DNA of 8,436 nt from an uncultured Eubacteriales bacterium (GCA_900549005.1 URMT01000069.1:1-8436), one strand, 5' to 3'. Shown: positions 1 to 6,673, counted from the stretch's first letter. The notes: generated from the sequence alone by a model not told the origin. Numbers and translations: made by a program.

Positions 1-2
1 CC

Positions 3-50
3 CGCGTGATGAGTTACGCTTCCCGCAAACGGTACGAAGGTCAGCGGTAG
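3..50 (+). CDS. Possible 3' end of a rightward gene (partial)
   Basis: An open frame enters from the left edge and ends at a TAG at 48-50. The visible residues are R-V-M-S-Y-A-S-R-K-R-Y-E-G-Q-R, a basic tail that would suit the C-terminus of many proteins. Only 15 codons are visible, so neither function nor reality as a gene can be settled. If real, it converges on and overlaps by 10 nt the end of the leftward gene that stops at 41. Chance openness is a serious alternative. Confidence 0.22.
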   Translation, partial: RVMSYASRKRYEGQR

Positions 51-781
51 CGCCCGCTCTGAAAGGGGTCGGCTTCGTCCTTTCTTTTGCGCGTCTTTCT
101 GCCCGAGAGCAGGGCGAGCGCGAGGGCGGCGACGACGAGTATGCCTATGACCACCGCCGCAATAATCGTACCGCTCCCGCCCGAGGTGTCGGGGACTTCT
201 TCATCGGGAAGAGGCGTGGTTTCTATCAGCGGATAATCGTCGTTTGCCCCCGAAATATAGCCGAACGAACCCTGGCAAAGCACGTACGAATAGCCCGCCG
301 CGCCGCTGTAATACGAACCGTAAAACGCCGCCTGCACGGTTATGTCGTCTATGGCGGGCAGGCCGCCCGCGGGCGGCTGTGAAAACGTGACCGTGACCGA
401 TTCGTACAGGTATACCGTCTGCGGCGCTTCGGTTAAAAGCTCGAAGTCCGATTTGAGGACGTACCCGTACACGGCGCGGTAAATTCCGTAGTCCTCGGCA
501 TACTTTGCGCGGTACCATTCGCCCTTTTCCGACAGAACTTCCACGCAGTAGGTGTAAGGCACGGCAAAAATGCTCGTCGAAAGGTCGTCCGAGGTGCAGA
601 AATAGGCCTCGCGCGAGCCTGCGCGCGCATACAGCGTTCCTTCTGACGCGTCGGAATCTTCGTATTCGTCGTAACCGTCCGAAGGATAGTATTCAGTTGC
701 GCCCGCCGCGACAAAACACGTCGGCGTGCAGAAGATTGCTGCCGCGGCAAACAGCGCGGCCGCCCGCATAGCTGACTTCAT
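41..781 (-). CDS. Secreted, membrane-anchored SH3-like domain protein
   Basis: The 246-residue product has a signal peptide (basic start MKSAMR, Ala-rich core to about residue 18, likely cleavage near A-G-A at 26-28). An acidic Tyr/Asp/Glu-rich stretch follows at 30-48. Region 50-116 looks like a bacterial SH3 domain, with a GEWYRAKY strand (87-94) and a later GYV turn (106-108). A second SH3-like unit at about 122-180 ends in YVLCQGSFGYISG (166-178). A Pro/Glu/Ser/Gly linker leads to one membrane helix (about 204-226), followed by a basic RKTRKRK stop-transfer signal and a short cytoplasmic tail. The predicted topology is therefore a large extracellular domain facing the cell wall. Such SH3-like units often bind peptidoglycan or other wall polymers, but no enzyme domain is present. 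The ATG at 779-781 has no clear Shine-Dalgarno; an ATG four codons in (767-769) is an alternative start. It could be a host surface gene beside a prophage or a phage-carried surface gene. Confidence 0.85.
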   Translation of the reverse strand: MKSAMRAAALFAAAAIFCTPTCFVAAGATEYYPSDGYDEYEDSDASEGTLYARAGSREAYFCTSDDLSTSIFAVPYTYCVEVLSEKGEWYRAKYAEDYGIYRAVYGYVLKSDFELLTEAPQTVYLYESVTVTFSQPPAGGLPAIDDITVQAAFYGSYYSGAAGYSYVLCQGSFGYISGANDDYPLIETTPLPDEEVPDTSGGSGTIIAAVVIGILVVAALALALLSGRKTRKRKDEADPFQSGRYR

Positions 782-850
782 ATATTCTATATTGTATGGG
801 CGGCTATGCGCTGAAAAACAAATTATTTTGTAACAAAAGGTCGTATTAGT
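782..850. promoter_or_regulatory. AT-rich divergent intergenic region
   Basis: These 69 nt separate the leftward surface-protein gene from the rightward terminase gene and are much richer in A/T than the flanking coding DNA. For the leftward gene a TACAAT -10-like hexamer lies about 11-16 nt upstream of the ATG, with only a poor -35 (TTGTTT, about 19 nt spacer). No convincing rightward promoter is visible. A dyad ACAAA-TTAT-TTTGT sits at 818-831 and could be an operator or chance. AAAAGG at 835-840, 10 nt before ATG 851, is the only ribosome-site candidate for the terminase gene. The region is the natural place for control of both genes, but promoter assignments are weak. Confidence 0.35.
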
Positions 851-2287
851 ATGGACAGGGAGGATATTTTAAGCGCTGTCGCCCGTATAGACAGGGAGCT
901 TGAAAGGCGGCGGCTTTCAAACAGGCTTACATTTTACAACTCGGGCAGAAGGAAGCACAAAAAACAGCTCGCCTTCCACAGGTGCAAAAAGCGCAACAGG
1001 TGGGTATTCGGCGGCAACCGCTCGGGCAAGACTGAGTGCGGCGCGGTTGAAACAGTGTGGATTGCGCGCGGCATACACCCCTACCGCAAAAACAAGGCCG
1101 ATACCTTCGGCTGGGTGGTGTCCCTTTCCCAGCAGGTTCAGCGCGACGTCGCGCAGAGCAAGATACTTTATTACCTTCCCAAAAGCTGGATAGCCGACAT
1201 AGTGATGCTTTCGGGCAGGAAAGACAGCCCCGCCTCGGGCATAATCGACCAGATTAAGGTAAAGAACGTGTTCGGCGGCATATCCACCATAGGCTTCAAA
1301 AGCTGCGACCAGGGGCGCGAAAAGTTCCAGGGCGCCTCGCTCGACTACGTCTGGTTCGACGAGGAGCCGCCAAAGGATATCTACGAAGAGTGTTTAATGC
1401 GCGTTATGGACAGGCAGGGCGACGTGTTCGGCACAATGACTCCGCTCAAAGGCCGCACCTTCATCTATAACGAAATCTACTTAAACCGCGGGCACAACCC
1501 CGAGGTGTGGTACGAGTTTATGAATTGGGAAGATAATCCCTTCCTTTCAAAGAAGGAGATAAAGCTGCTCGAAGGCGCGCTTGAAAGTTCGGCGCTCGAT
1601 TCAAGAAAGTACGGCAAATTTTCCGACGGGTACGGGCTGGTTTACCCAGAGTTCGACGAGAGCGTGCACGTAATCGAGCCGTTCTCCGTCCCCGCGGAGT
1701 GGCAGGAGATTATCTCGATAGACCCGGGGCTGAACAACCCGCTCTCGGCGCATTGGTACTGCGTGGACTGGGACGGCAACGTGTATGCCGTGGCCGAACA
1801 CTACGCGGCGGGAAGGGACGTCGACTACCACGCGCAGCGCATTATGGAGATAAGCAGGGCGCTCGGCTGGAAAGCCGATTCGCGCGGGCGGGTGAGGGCG
1901 CTTATAGACAGCGCGGCAAACCAGCGCACGCTGGCCTCTTCGAAGTCGGTGGCCGAGCTGTTCTGCGAAAGGGGCATACTTGTGGACACGCACGTGGACA
2001 AGGACGTATTTGCTGGCATTTCGCGCGTGAAGAGCTACCTTGCGCGCGGCAACGGCACGCCCGATTTATATATCTTCAAAAACTGCGAAAATATGATTTC
2101 GGAGTTCAAGGGGTATTCGTGGGGGAGCGGCGATATGCCCGTAAAGCGCGACGACCACAGTATGGACGAGCTGAGGTACTTTATAATGACCCGCCCGCGC
2201 CCCGCCCCTCGGGCGGATGAAAAAGGCCCCGTGGCGCGCGACAAGGAGAGGCGGATAAGGAGGCTTACGAAAAAAATTGAGCGATGA
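851..2287 (+). CDS. terL: Phage terminase large subunit (ATPase/nuclease)
   Basis: This is the motor that cuts replicated phage DNA and pumps it into the procapsid through the portal. The 478-residue length is normal for the family (P22 is about 500). The N-terminal ATPase domain shows Walker A GGNRSGKT (54-61), Walker B LDYVWFDEE (164-172, with D170/E171) and the coupling motif GTMTPLKG (194-201). The C-terminal RNase H-like nuclease shows its acidic metal ligands: D291 in SIDPG, D353 in ALIDS, and the closing DDHSMDELRY (434-443). All key residues are present, so it should be active. The last ~30 residues are strongly basic. Start is ATG 851 with AAAAGG 10 nt upstream, a rather weak site. 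The 3' end overlaps the next gene by 11 nt. Unusually, no small terminase gene precedes it. The family resembles Terminase_6-type proteins; the call is firm, the subfamily is inferred. Confidence 0.97.
   Translation: MDREDILSAVARIDRELERRRLSNRLTFYNSGRRKHKKQLAFHRCKKRNRWVFGGNRSGKTECGAVETVWIARGIHPYRKNKADTFGWVVSLSQQVQRDVAQSKILYYLPKSWIADIVMLSGRKDSPASGIIDQIKVKNVFGGISTIGFKSCDQGREKFQGASLDYVWFDEEPPKDIYEECLMRVMDRQGDVFGTMTPLKGRTFIYNEIYLNRGHNPEVWYEFMNWEDNPFLSKKEIKLLEGALESSALDSRKYGKFSDGYGLVYPEFDESVHVIEPFSVPAEWQEIISIDPGLNNPLSAHWYCVDWDGNVYAVAEHYAAGRDVDYHAQRIMEISRALGWKADSRGRVRALIDSAANQRTLASSKSVAELFCERGILVDTHVDKDVFAGISRVKSYLARGNGTPDLYIFKNCENMISEFKGYSWGSGDMPVKRDDHSMDELRYFIMTRPRPAPRADEKGPVARDKERRIRRLTKKIER
2257..2263 (+). 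promoter_or_regulatory. RBS for TTG start at 2277
   Basis: AAGGAGG lies inside the terminase gene, 13 nt before TTG 2277. It is a perfect core with a long spacer. There is no in-frame ATG near the start, since ATG 2284 is in another frame and stops after three codons. This supports TTG as the initiator of the small gene. Confidence 0.6.
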
Positions 2288-2543
2288 AGGAATAAAAAAG
2301 GCGCTTTTGAAGTGCGCGGTGGGCTTCGATACCAGCGAAATAGTAGAGGAGTACACCGTGGACGAGGGCGAACTTAAACTGGTAAAGCGCAAAGTGACAA
2401 AGCGCGACGTGCCGCCCGATATTAAGGCGGTGAAGATGCTGCTCGACGGCGAGGCCGACGCCTCGCAGATGAGCGACGAAGAGCTTGAAGAACGAAGAGA
2501 AAAACTAATTGCAATGTTAAAGGAGGAAGGCATTGACAAATAA
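2277..2543 (+). CDS. Small terminase-associated protein; TerS C-terminal-like
   Basis: This 88-residue protein lies between the large terminase and portal genes, overlapping each by 11 nt, so it is almost certainly translated with them. The N-terminal two thirds (about residues 8-58) follow the pattern KKALLKCAVGFDTSEIVEEY, then ELKLVKRKVTKRDVPPD and an amphipathic AVKMLL. I recall a similar pattern (ALGY...EE, then a basic strand ending in a 'PPD/APD' and a helix) in the C-terminal half of several Firmicutes phage small terminase subunits. The helix-turn-helix DNA-binding part that normally precedes it is absent. Residues 64-88 (MSDEELEERREKLIAMLKEE) look like a charged coiled-coil helix. 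It may serve as a reduced small terminase or as a packaging regulator. Family assignment is from memory of sequence style and is uncertain; the gene itself is well supported. It starts with TTG. Confidence 0.8.
   Translation: MSDEGIKKALLKCAVGFDTSEIVEEYTVDEGELKLVKRKVTKRDVPPDIKAVKMLLDGEADASQMSDEELEERREKLIAMLKEEGIDK
2521..2526 (+). promoter_or_regulatory. RBS for portal TTG start
   Basis: AGGAGG (within AAAGGAGG) lies 6 nt before TTG 2533, an ideal spacing. The first in-frame ATG is only at codon 44, so this site decides the TTG start of the portal gene. Confidence 0.8.
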
Positions 2544-4386
2544 CGGCATTTTTACAGACGAAAAGGCGGAAGCCGAAAGAAAGCTGGTGGAGGAAGTTCA
2601 GGCAGACTTTGCCGAAAGGCAGTCGGAGCGCAAGCGCATAGAGCGCGGCTGGGAGCTTGATATGAACTTTTTGTGCGGCAATCAGTACTGCGGCCTGAAC
2701 ACCGCGGGAGAGATTGAGGAGGAGCAGGCGGCCTACGGCTGGCAGCCGCGCAGGGGGTTCAACCACATTGCGCCCACGGTTGAGCTGCGGTGCGCAAAAC
2801 TTGCGCGCATACGCCCCGCGCTTTCGGTGCGCGCGGCTTCGGGCGACGAGGGCGACAAGCAGGCGGCGGCGCTGTCTGCGGCAATACTCGCGCGCTCTGG
2901 CGAGAGGTGCGGGTTGGAGGACGCCCTTTACAGGGCCACGGTGTGGTCAGAAACGTGCGGCACCGCCTTTTACAAGATTGTGTGGGACAATTCGGGCGGC
3001 GCGGCCGTGGGCAGCGCGGAGGACGGCTCGGCGATATGCGAGGGCGAAGTGCGGGTGACGGCGATATCCCCGTTCGAGATATATCCCTACTCGCTCTCTG
3101 AGGAGGGGATAGACGAACAGCCTTCGATAATTCACGCGCGCGCCGTTTCGGTGCAGGACATCTTTGCGGCGTACGGCGTAAAACTTGCTGGCAGGGATAT
3201 CGAGGAATTCTCGCTCTCGCCCTACTCTGCCGCCGCCCATTCCTCGGGCGGGAGCGTGCGCGCCGTGCGGCGCGGGTACGAGGTGGTGATAGAGCGCTAC
3301 ATAAGGCCCACCGCCGACCTGCCCGAAGGCAGGCTGACCGTGGTTGCGGGCGGAGCGCTTTTATACGACGGCGCCCTGCCTTATATAAACGGCGAAAACG
3401 GCACCAGGGGCTATCCGTTTGCAAAACAGGTATGTATGCCGCTTGCGGGCAGCTTTTTCGGCGCCAGCGTGGTTGACAGAATGATACCTTTGCAACGCGC
3501 CTACAACGCCGTGCGCAACAGAAAGCACGAATTTTTAAACAGAATCTCTATGGGCACCGTCGCCGTGGAGGAGGGGTCTGTGGATACCGACGACCTTTCG
3601 GAGGACGGCCTGCGCCCCGGCAAGGTCATCGTTTACAGGCAGGGCGGCAAGCCGCCCGAAATGCTCACCCTCGGCACTCTGCCCGAGGCCTTTGAAAAGG
3701 AGGAAGAGACCCTGCGCGACGAATTTTCGCGCGTTTCCGGCACGGGCGAAATCACGCAGAACGGGCAGGCTTTCTCTTCGGTTACTTCCGCCACGGGTCT
3801 GCAACTGCTCGTCGAGCAGGACGACGCCCGTCTGAACGTCAGCTACGAATCGATAAAGCAGGCGCTCAGGCTGGTGGGCAGGCACATACTCCGCCTTTAC
3901 AGGCAGTTTGCGTGCAATGCCCGTCTTGTAAACGGAAAGTCGGAGAGCGGCGCCGCCAGGCTCTATTGCTTCAAAGGGGAGGACATATCGTGCGACGACG
4001 TCATACTCGAATCGGACAGCGACATAAACCTCACCCCCGCCGAGCGCAGGAACGTGGTCTATGAGATGATAGACAGGGGACTTTTATCGGACGACAGCGG
4101 GGCAATGAGCCGCGCGGTAAAGAACAAGGTGCTCTCTTACATAGGCTTCGGCGGCTTTGCCTCGGGCAGGGATACGGAGGGTATGCACGCCGCGCGCGCC
4201 GCGGAGGAGAACGCGGCGATAAAGAGCCGCGCCGCAGAGGTGAAAGAATACGACGACCACGAAGTGCATATCAGGGAACACACCGCATTTTTACTGTCTT
4301 ACGACCCCGAAAAGGCGGTTGAAGAGCGCATATGCGCACACATTAAACAACACAAAAAATTTTTGAAGGAGGACATAGATGGATAA
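2533..4386 (+). CDS. Phage portal protein (P22-type)
   Basis: The portal forms the dodecameric ring at one capsid vertex through which DNA enters and leaves, and onto which terminase and then the tail adaptor dock. The 617-residue product carries features I associate with P22-like portals of Firmicutes phages: NHIAPTVELRCAKLARIRPALSVRA (77-101, an early conserved helix/strand), WSETCGTAFYKIVWD (138-152), a strand block with SPFEIYPYSL (179-188), FFGASVVDRMIPLQRAYNAVRNRKHEFLNR (308-337, the helix leading into the stem), and SGTGEI (402-407) followed by SATGLQLLVEQDDARL (418-433) and a long helix (crown and wing). The C-terminus has a helical DDHEVHIREHTAFL segment (574-587). It lacks the extra length of the long P22 barrel (P22 portal is about 725 residues). 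Starts at TTG with a strong site; overlaps the scaffold gene by 8 nt. Confident call. Confidence 0.93.
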   Translation: MTNNGIFTDEKAEAERKLVEEVQADFAERQSERKRIERGWELDMNFLCGNQYCGLNTAGEIEEEQAAYGWQPRRGFNHIAPTVELRCAKLARIRPALSVRAASGDEGDKQAAALSAAILARSGERCGLEDALYRATVWSETCGTAFYKIVWDNSGGAAVGSAEDGSAICEGEVRVTAISPFEIYPYSLSEEGIDEQPSIIHARAVSVQDIFAAYGVKLAGRDIEEFSLSPYSAAAHSSGGSVRAVRRGYEVVIERYIRPTADLPEGRLTVVAGGALLYDGALPYINGENGTRGYPFAKQVCMPLAGSFFGASVVDRMIPLQRAYNAVRNRKHEFLNRISMGTVAVEEGSVDTDDLSEDGLRPGKVIVYRQGGKPPEMLTLGTLPEAFEKEEETLRDEFSRVSGTGEITQNGQAFSSVTSATGLQLLVEQDDARLNVSYESIKQALRLVGRHILRLYRQFACNARLVNGKSESGAARLYCFKGEDISCDDVILESDSDINLTPAERRNVVYEMIDRGLLSDDSGAMSRAVKNKVLSYIGFGGFASGRDTEGMHAARAAEENAAIKSRAAEVKEYDDHEVHIREHTAFLLSYDPEKAVEERICAHIKQHKKFLKEDIDG

Positions 4387-4810
4387 CCTTGAAACTAACG
4401 CGCCCGATACGGCAAACACCGCGGAGGCGGAAGAGGAGAAAGTTGCGGCAGATTTGGGCAAGTTTAAGGACGTAAAGGCCCTTCTGGACGCATATACCAG
4501 TCTGGAAGCCGAATTCACCCGACGCAGTCAGCGGCTGAAAGAACTGGAAGGGAAGAGCAAGGCGCAGCCGACCGCAGATGCGGCAAACGGCGAGCCCTCT
4601 TCCGAATTGCGGAAGGAAAGTCTGTACGAGGCAGTCATAAACGATGAGAAGGTGAAGGAAGCCGTCATCGCCGACTACCTCAAATCGGTAGCCTCGGGCA
4701 GGGGCGTACCAATTTTAACGGGCGGCATAAGCGTGCCTTCGCCCAAAACAAAGCCCGCGACCGTCAAGGAGGCGGGCAGGCTCGCAAAACAATTTTTAAA
4801 GAACAGTTAG
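4379..4810 (+). CDS. Capsid scaffolding protein
   Basis: This 143-residue, highly charged helical protein sits between portal and major capsid genes, the classical scaffold position. Residues 1-25 are acidic and probably disordered. Residues 25-57 (LGKFKDVKALLDAYTSLEAEFTRRSQRLKELE) have the look of the dimerising coiled-coil helix found in many Firmicutes phage scaffold proteins. A polar linker (58-80) leads to another helix (81-106). The tail, 126-143, is basic (KTKPATVKEAGRLAKQFLKNS), comparable in character to the capsid-binding basic C-terminal helix of P22 scaffold. No protease domain is seen, so removal after assembly is probably by release. It is short compared with the 303-residue P22 scaffold. 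ATG 4379 has GAAGGAGG 6 nt upstream and overlaps the portal stop. The stop codon at 4808-4810 shares bases with the capsid gene's ribosome binding site. Confidence 0.85.
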   Translation: MDNLETNAPDTANTAEAEEEKVAADLGKFKDVKALLDAYTSLEAEFTRRSQRLKELEGKSKAQPTADAANGEPSSELRKESLYEAVINDEKVKEAVIADYLKSVASGRGVPILTGGISVPSPKTKPATVKEAGRLAKQFLKNS

Positions 4811-4814
4811 GAGG
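4809..4814 (+). promoter_or_regulatory. RBS for major capsid TTG start
   Basis: AGGAGG overlaps the scaffold TAG stop and lies 9 nt before TTG 4824. No ATG or GTG occurs in the right frame nearby, so the abundant capsid protein must start at this TTG. Overlap of stop codon and ribosome site suggests translation of the two genes is coupled. Confidence 0.8.
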
Positions 4815-4823
4815 ATTTTTATT

Positions 4824-5975
4824 TTGATAACCATTGAAAATGCAGACAAGGCCCTTAAAACTTACTATCTCGACGCCGTTTCGGCCCAGCTCGACGCCGT
4901 TTCGCCCTTTTACGCCGCAATAGAAAAGAACGGCACGGAAGTTTTCGGCAAAGAGGTGAAGGTGACCGCCGTGCGCGGCGACAGCTCGCGCGTGCTTGCG
5001 GGCACGGAAGACGGCGAACTCCCCGCGGCGGGTTCAAACAGGTACATACAGTTCACCTCCGCGCTCAAAAATATTTACGGCACGATAGAAATTTCAGATA
5101 AGGCCCTGCGCGCCGCAAGAAGTTCAGAGGGCGCGTTCGTCGACCTTCTCAACGCCGAAATGGAGGGACTGATATCCAGCGCAAGGGTAAACTTTTCGCG
5201 TATGCTATACGGTGACGGCAACGGATATGTGGCCGCCATTACCAAGGAGGAGGACGACGGTTCGCTTGCCGTGACCCCCGTAGGCAGGGTTACCGAGGGT
5301 ATGAAGGTCGATATCCGCAACTCTTCCTCAATAATGACGGGCGGCGAAAACGTGACCATAGCTTCCGTTGACTACGCCGCAGGCACGATTACCATTGCAG
5401 AGGAGATAGAGGGCACCCTCGCGGGCAAGTATATCTATGTTCACGGTGCATACGGCAACGAAATCACGGGCTTCGAAGCTCTGTTCGGCGACGACGATAT
5501 CTACGGCATAGACAGGGATACGGAAAGTTACTGCCGCCCCGCGGCGTTCACCGTCAGCACCCTTTCCGAAAGCGCGATTATGGAAAAAATCAACTTCCTC
5601 GAAGAGTACTTCAACAGCCGTCCCGATATGATTTTGTGTTCCTACAAGACCAAGTCGGCGATTGCAGAGCTGCTCTTAGGTTCGCGCTCGAACGTGAACA
5701 CCACGGTGCTTGCGGGCGGTTACAGCGCCATACTCTTCGACGGTATCCCCGTCGTGGCAGACAGGTACTGCCCCGAAAACACCATCTACCTTATAAACAC
5801 CAACGACTTCGTGCTCGCGCAGCTCTGCGATTGGAGCTGGCTCGAAGACGAGGACGGCAAGATTTTAAAGCAGGTGCCCGGCAAGGCGGCTTACAGCGCA
5901 ACGCTCGTAAAGTATGCCGAACTTATCTGCAAAAAGCCCTGCGCTCAGGGCATAATAACGGGCTTCACCGTTTAA
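4824..5975 (+). CDS. Major capsid protein (HK97-fold type)
   Basis: This is the shell protein of the head, 383 residues. Position after portal and scaffold, length and sequence character support it. Residues 20-45 contain an N-terminal helix region (LDAVSPFYAAIEKNG) followed by the E-loop-like segment with VRGDSSRVLAGTEDGELPAAG (50-70) and IQFTSALKNIYGTIEISDKAL (75-95). A long helix follows (about 103-128: EGAFVDLLNAEMEGLISSARVNFSRMLYG), ending in DGNG (131-134). A beta-rich inserted region spans about 148-210 (VTPVGRVTEGMKVDIR ... TITIAEEIEGTLAGKYIYV). The helix at 248-264 and the strand IYLINTNDFVLAQLCDWSWL (321-340) with a C-terminal strand end the A- and P-domains. No cleavable N-terminal delta domain or protease gene is seen. 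TTG start. It is followed by a hairpin-rich gap that probably limits downstream expression. Confidence 0.92.
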   Translation: MITIENADKALKTYYLDAVSAQLDAVSPFYAAIEKNGTEVFGKEVKVTAVRGDSSRVLAGTEDGELPAAGSNRYIQFTSALKNIYGTIEISDKALRAARSSEGAFVDLLNAEMEGLISSARVNFSRMLYGDGNGYVAAITKEEDDGSLAVTPVGRVTEGMKVDIRNSSSIMTGGENVTIASVDYAAGTITIAEEIEGTLAGKYIYVHGAYGNEITGFEALFGDDDIYGIDRDTESYCRPAAFTVSTLSESAIMEKINFLEEYFNSRPDMILCSYKTKSAIAELLLGSRSNVNTTVLAGGYSAILFDGIPVVADRYCPENTIYLINTNDFVLAQLCDWSWLEDEDGKILKQVPGKAAYSATLVKYAELICKKPCAQGIITGFTV

Positions 5976-6032
5976 AAAAGTGTGTTTACGGGTGCGATAA
6001 TCGCGGCATAGTATTGCTCCGATTGTCGTAAA
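5976..6032 (+). other. Non-coding start of the post-capsid gap
   Basis: No open frame of note occurs here. A short dyad GCGAT-A-ATCGC lies at 5994-6004; it could form only a 4-bp stem with a TAA loop. No convincing promoter is visible. The whole gap to 6112 is the only long untranslated stretch in an otherwise overlapping gene block. Confidence 0.4.
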
Positions 6033-6056
6033 AGCGGCGCCGCGCGCGGCGTCGCT
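6033..6056 (+). other. GC-rich hairpin 1 downstream of capsid gene
   Basis: Left arm 6033-6043 (AGCGGCGCCGC) pairs with 6046-6056 (GCGGCGTCGCT) through ten Watson-Crick pairs and one G-U wobble (6037 with 6052). With the innermost pair opened, this is a 10-bp stem and a 4-nt CGCG loop. No T-run follows, so alone it is not an intrinsic terminator. It may stabilise the 3' end of capsid mRNA or add to the stop signal of the next hairpin. Confidence 0.65.
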
Positions 6057-6059
6057 GCA

Positions 6060-6098
6060 AAGGGGGCGGGCGCGGCGCCCGCCCCCTTAAAACTTTTT
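6060..6098 (+). terminator. Strong hairpin with nearby T-run (terminator/attenuator)
   Basis: A perfect 14-nt inverted repeat (AAGGGGGCGGGCGC at 6060-6073, complement at 6075-6088) flanks a single G, giving a 13-bp, almost all G-C stem with a 3-nt loop. A TTTTT run lies at 6094-6098, five bases beyond the stem. The usual intrinsic terminator has its T-run right after the stem, so termination may be partial. Just after it comes the ribosome site of the adaptor gene (AAGGAGGT, 6101-6108). The site between high-copy capsid and low-copy connector genes suits an attenuator. A role as mRNA-stabilising structure is the main alternative. Confidence 0.65.
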
Positions 6099-6112
6099 AT
6101 AAGGAGGTATGA

Positions 6113-6673
6113 ATGTTAGTATCCGACGTGATAAAGGCGGCGTTTGAATTTGTGGGCAGGGCGGACGTGGCGGAGGCCGTATCCGACGGCAGCTATACTG
6201 AAAACGACGAGTTTTCCCGCGCGGCAGAGTGCGCGCTTCACTGCTACAACGCCGTCGAAGACGAGCTTGCCCGCGGGTTCTTTCCGCTCGTGAAAGAGGA
6301 GGAACTTACGGCGGAGGACGGCAGAATTTACTACACCTCGTTTGCGGGCACGCCTGTCAGAATTCTGGCGGTTATTTCGGATAAAGGGCAGATTGGGTAC
6401 CGCATATGCCCCAAATACATAGAGGTGAAGGACGGAACTTACACCGTTCGCTACACCTGCTGTCCCGTAAAAAAGCAGATGGATTCTGCGTCTGATTATT
6501 CGGGTTATCCCGTGGGCGAAAGGCTGATGGCTTACGGCGTGGCGGCCGAATATTGCCTGATATGCGGCAACTTTGAAGAGAGCGAGTGCTGGGAGAACAG
6601 GTATAAGGATGAGATTGAAAGGCTGCGCCCGCACGAGCGCCCGCGCGACATACGCGCAAGGAGATGGGTATGA
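6113..6673 (+). CDS. Head-tail adaptor / gatekeeper protein
   Basis: The 186-residue product probably binds the lower face of the portal after packaging and closes the head, as P22 gp4 and T7 gp11 (tail tubular A) do. Support is the position directly before the nozzle gene, size, and layout: N-terminal helices (1-57, with LHCYNAVEDELARGFFPLV at 42-60), a strand-rich centre (63-118; RIYYTSF, VRILAVISD, YIEVKDGTYTVRYTCCP), then helices at 134-173 (GERLMAYGVAAEYCLICGNFEESECWENRYKDEIERL) and a basic tail ending RARRW. That helix-strand-helix order with an Arg/Trp end is what I would expect of this family. No catalytic motif. ATG 6113 is preceded by AAGGAGGT with a short 4-nt gap; an ATG at 6109 is out of frame and soon stops. 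Ends in the ATGA junction with the next gene. Confidence 0.75.
   Translation: MLVSDVIKAAFEFVGRADVAEAVSDGSYTENDEFSRAAECALHCYNAVEDELARGFFPLVKEEELTAEDGRIYYTSFAGTPVRILAVISDKGQIGYRICPKYIEVKDGTYTVRYTCCPVKKQMDSASDYSGYPVGERLMAYGVAAEYCLICGNFEESECWENRYKDEIERLRPHERPRDIRARRWV
6658..6663 (+). promoter_or_regulatory. RBS that selects ATG 6670 over ATG 6664
   Basis: AAGGAG touches the ATG at 6664 with no spacer, which would be non-functional. It is 6 nt before the ATG at 6670, the normal spacing. The start at 6670 also makes a 4-nt ATGA overlap with the adaptor stop, a standard coupled junction. Confidence 0.75.

Noticed and set aside
1699..2220. Alternative plus-strand frame (173 codons) inside the terminase gene
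   Set aside because: Gly/Arg/Ala-rich shadow of terL in another frame; the terminase motifs in the main frame are intact through this region.
2533..2538. TTGACA at the portal start as a -35 promoter element
   Set aside because: It matches the -35 consensus but coincides with the TTG start codon and has no TATAAT-like hexamer 16-18 nt downstream; the strong ribosome site 6 nt upstream explains it better.
2759..3424. Minus-strand open frame (221 codons) opposite the portal gene
   Set aside because: Arg/Pro/Ser-rich translation typical of an antisense shadow in GC-rich DNA; the plus-strand portal is well supported.
5636..6031. Plus-strand frame (131 codons) overlapping the end of the capsid gene and the gap
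   Set aside because: Arg-rich out-of-frame reading of the capsid gene with no ribosome binding site; the part in the gap has no separate support.
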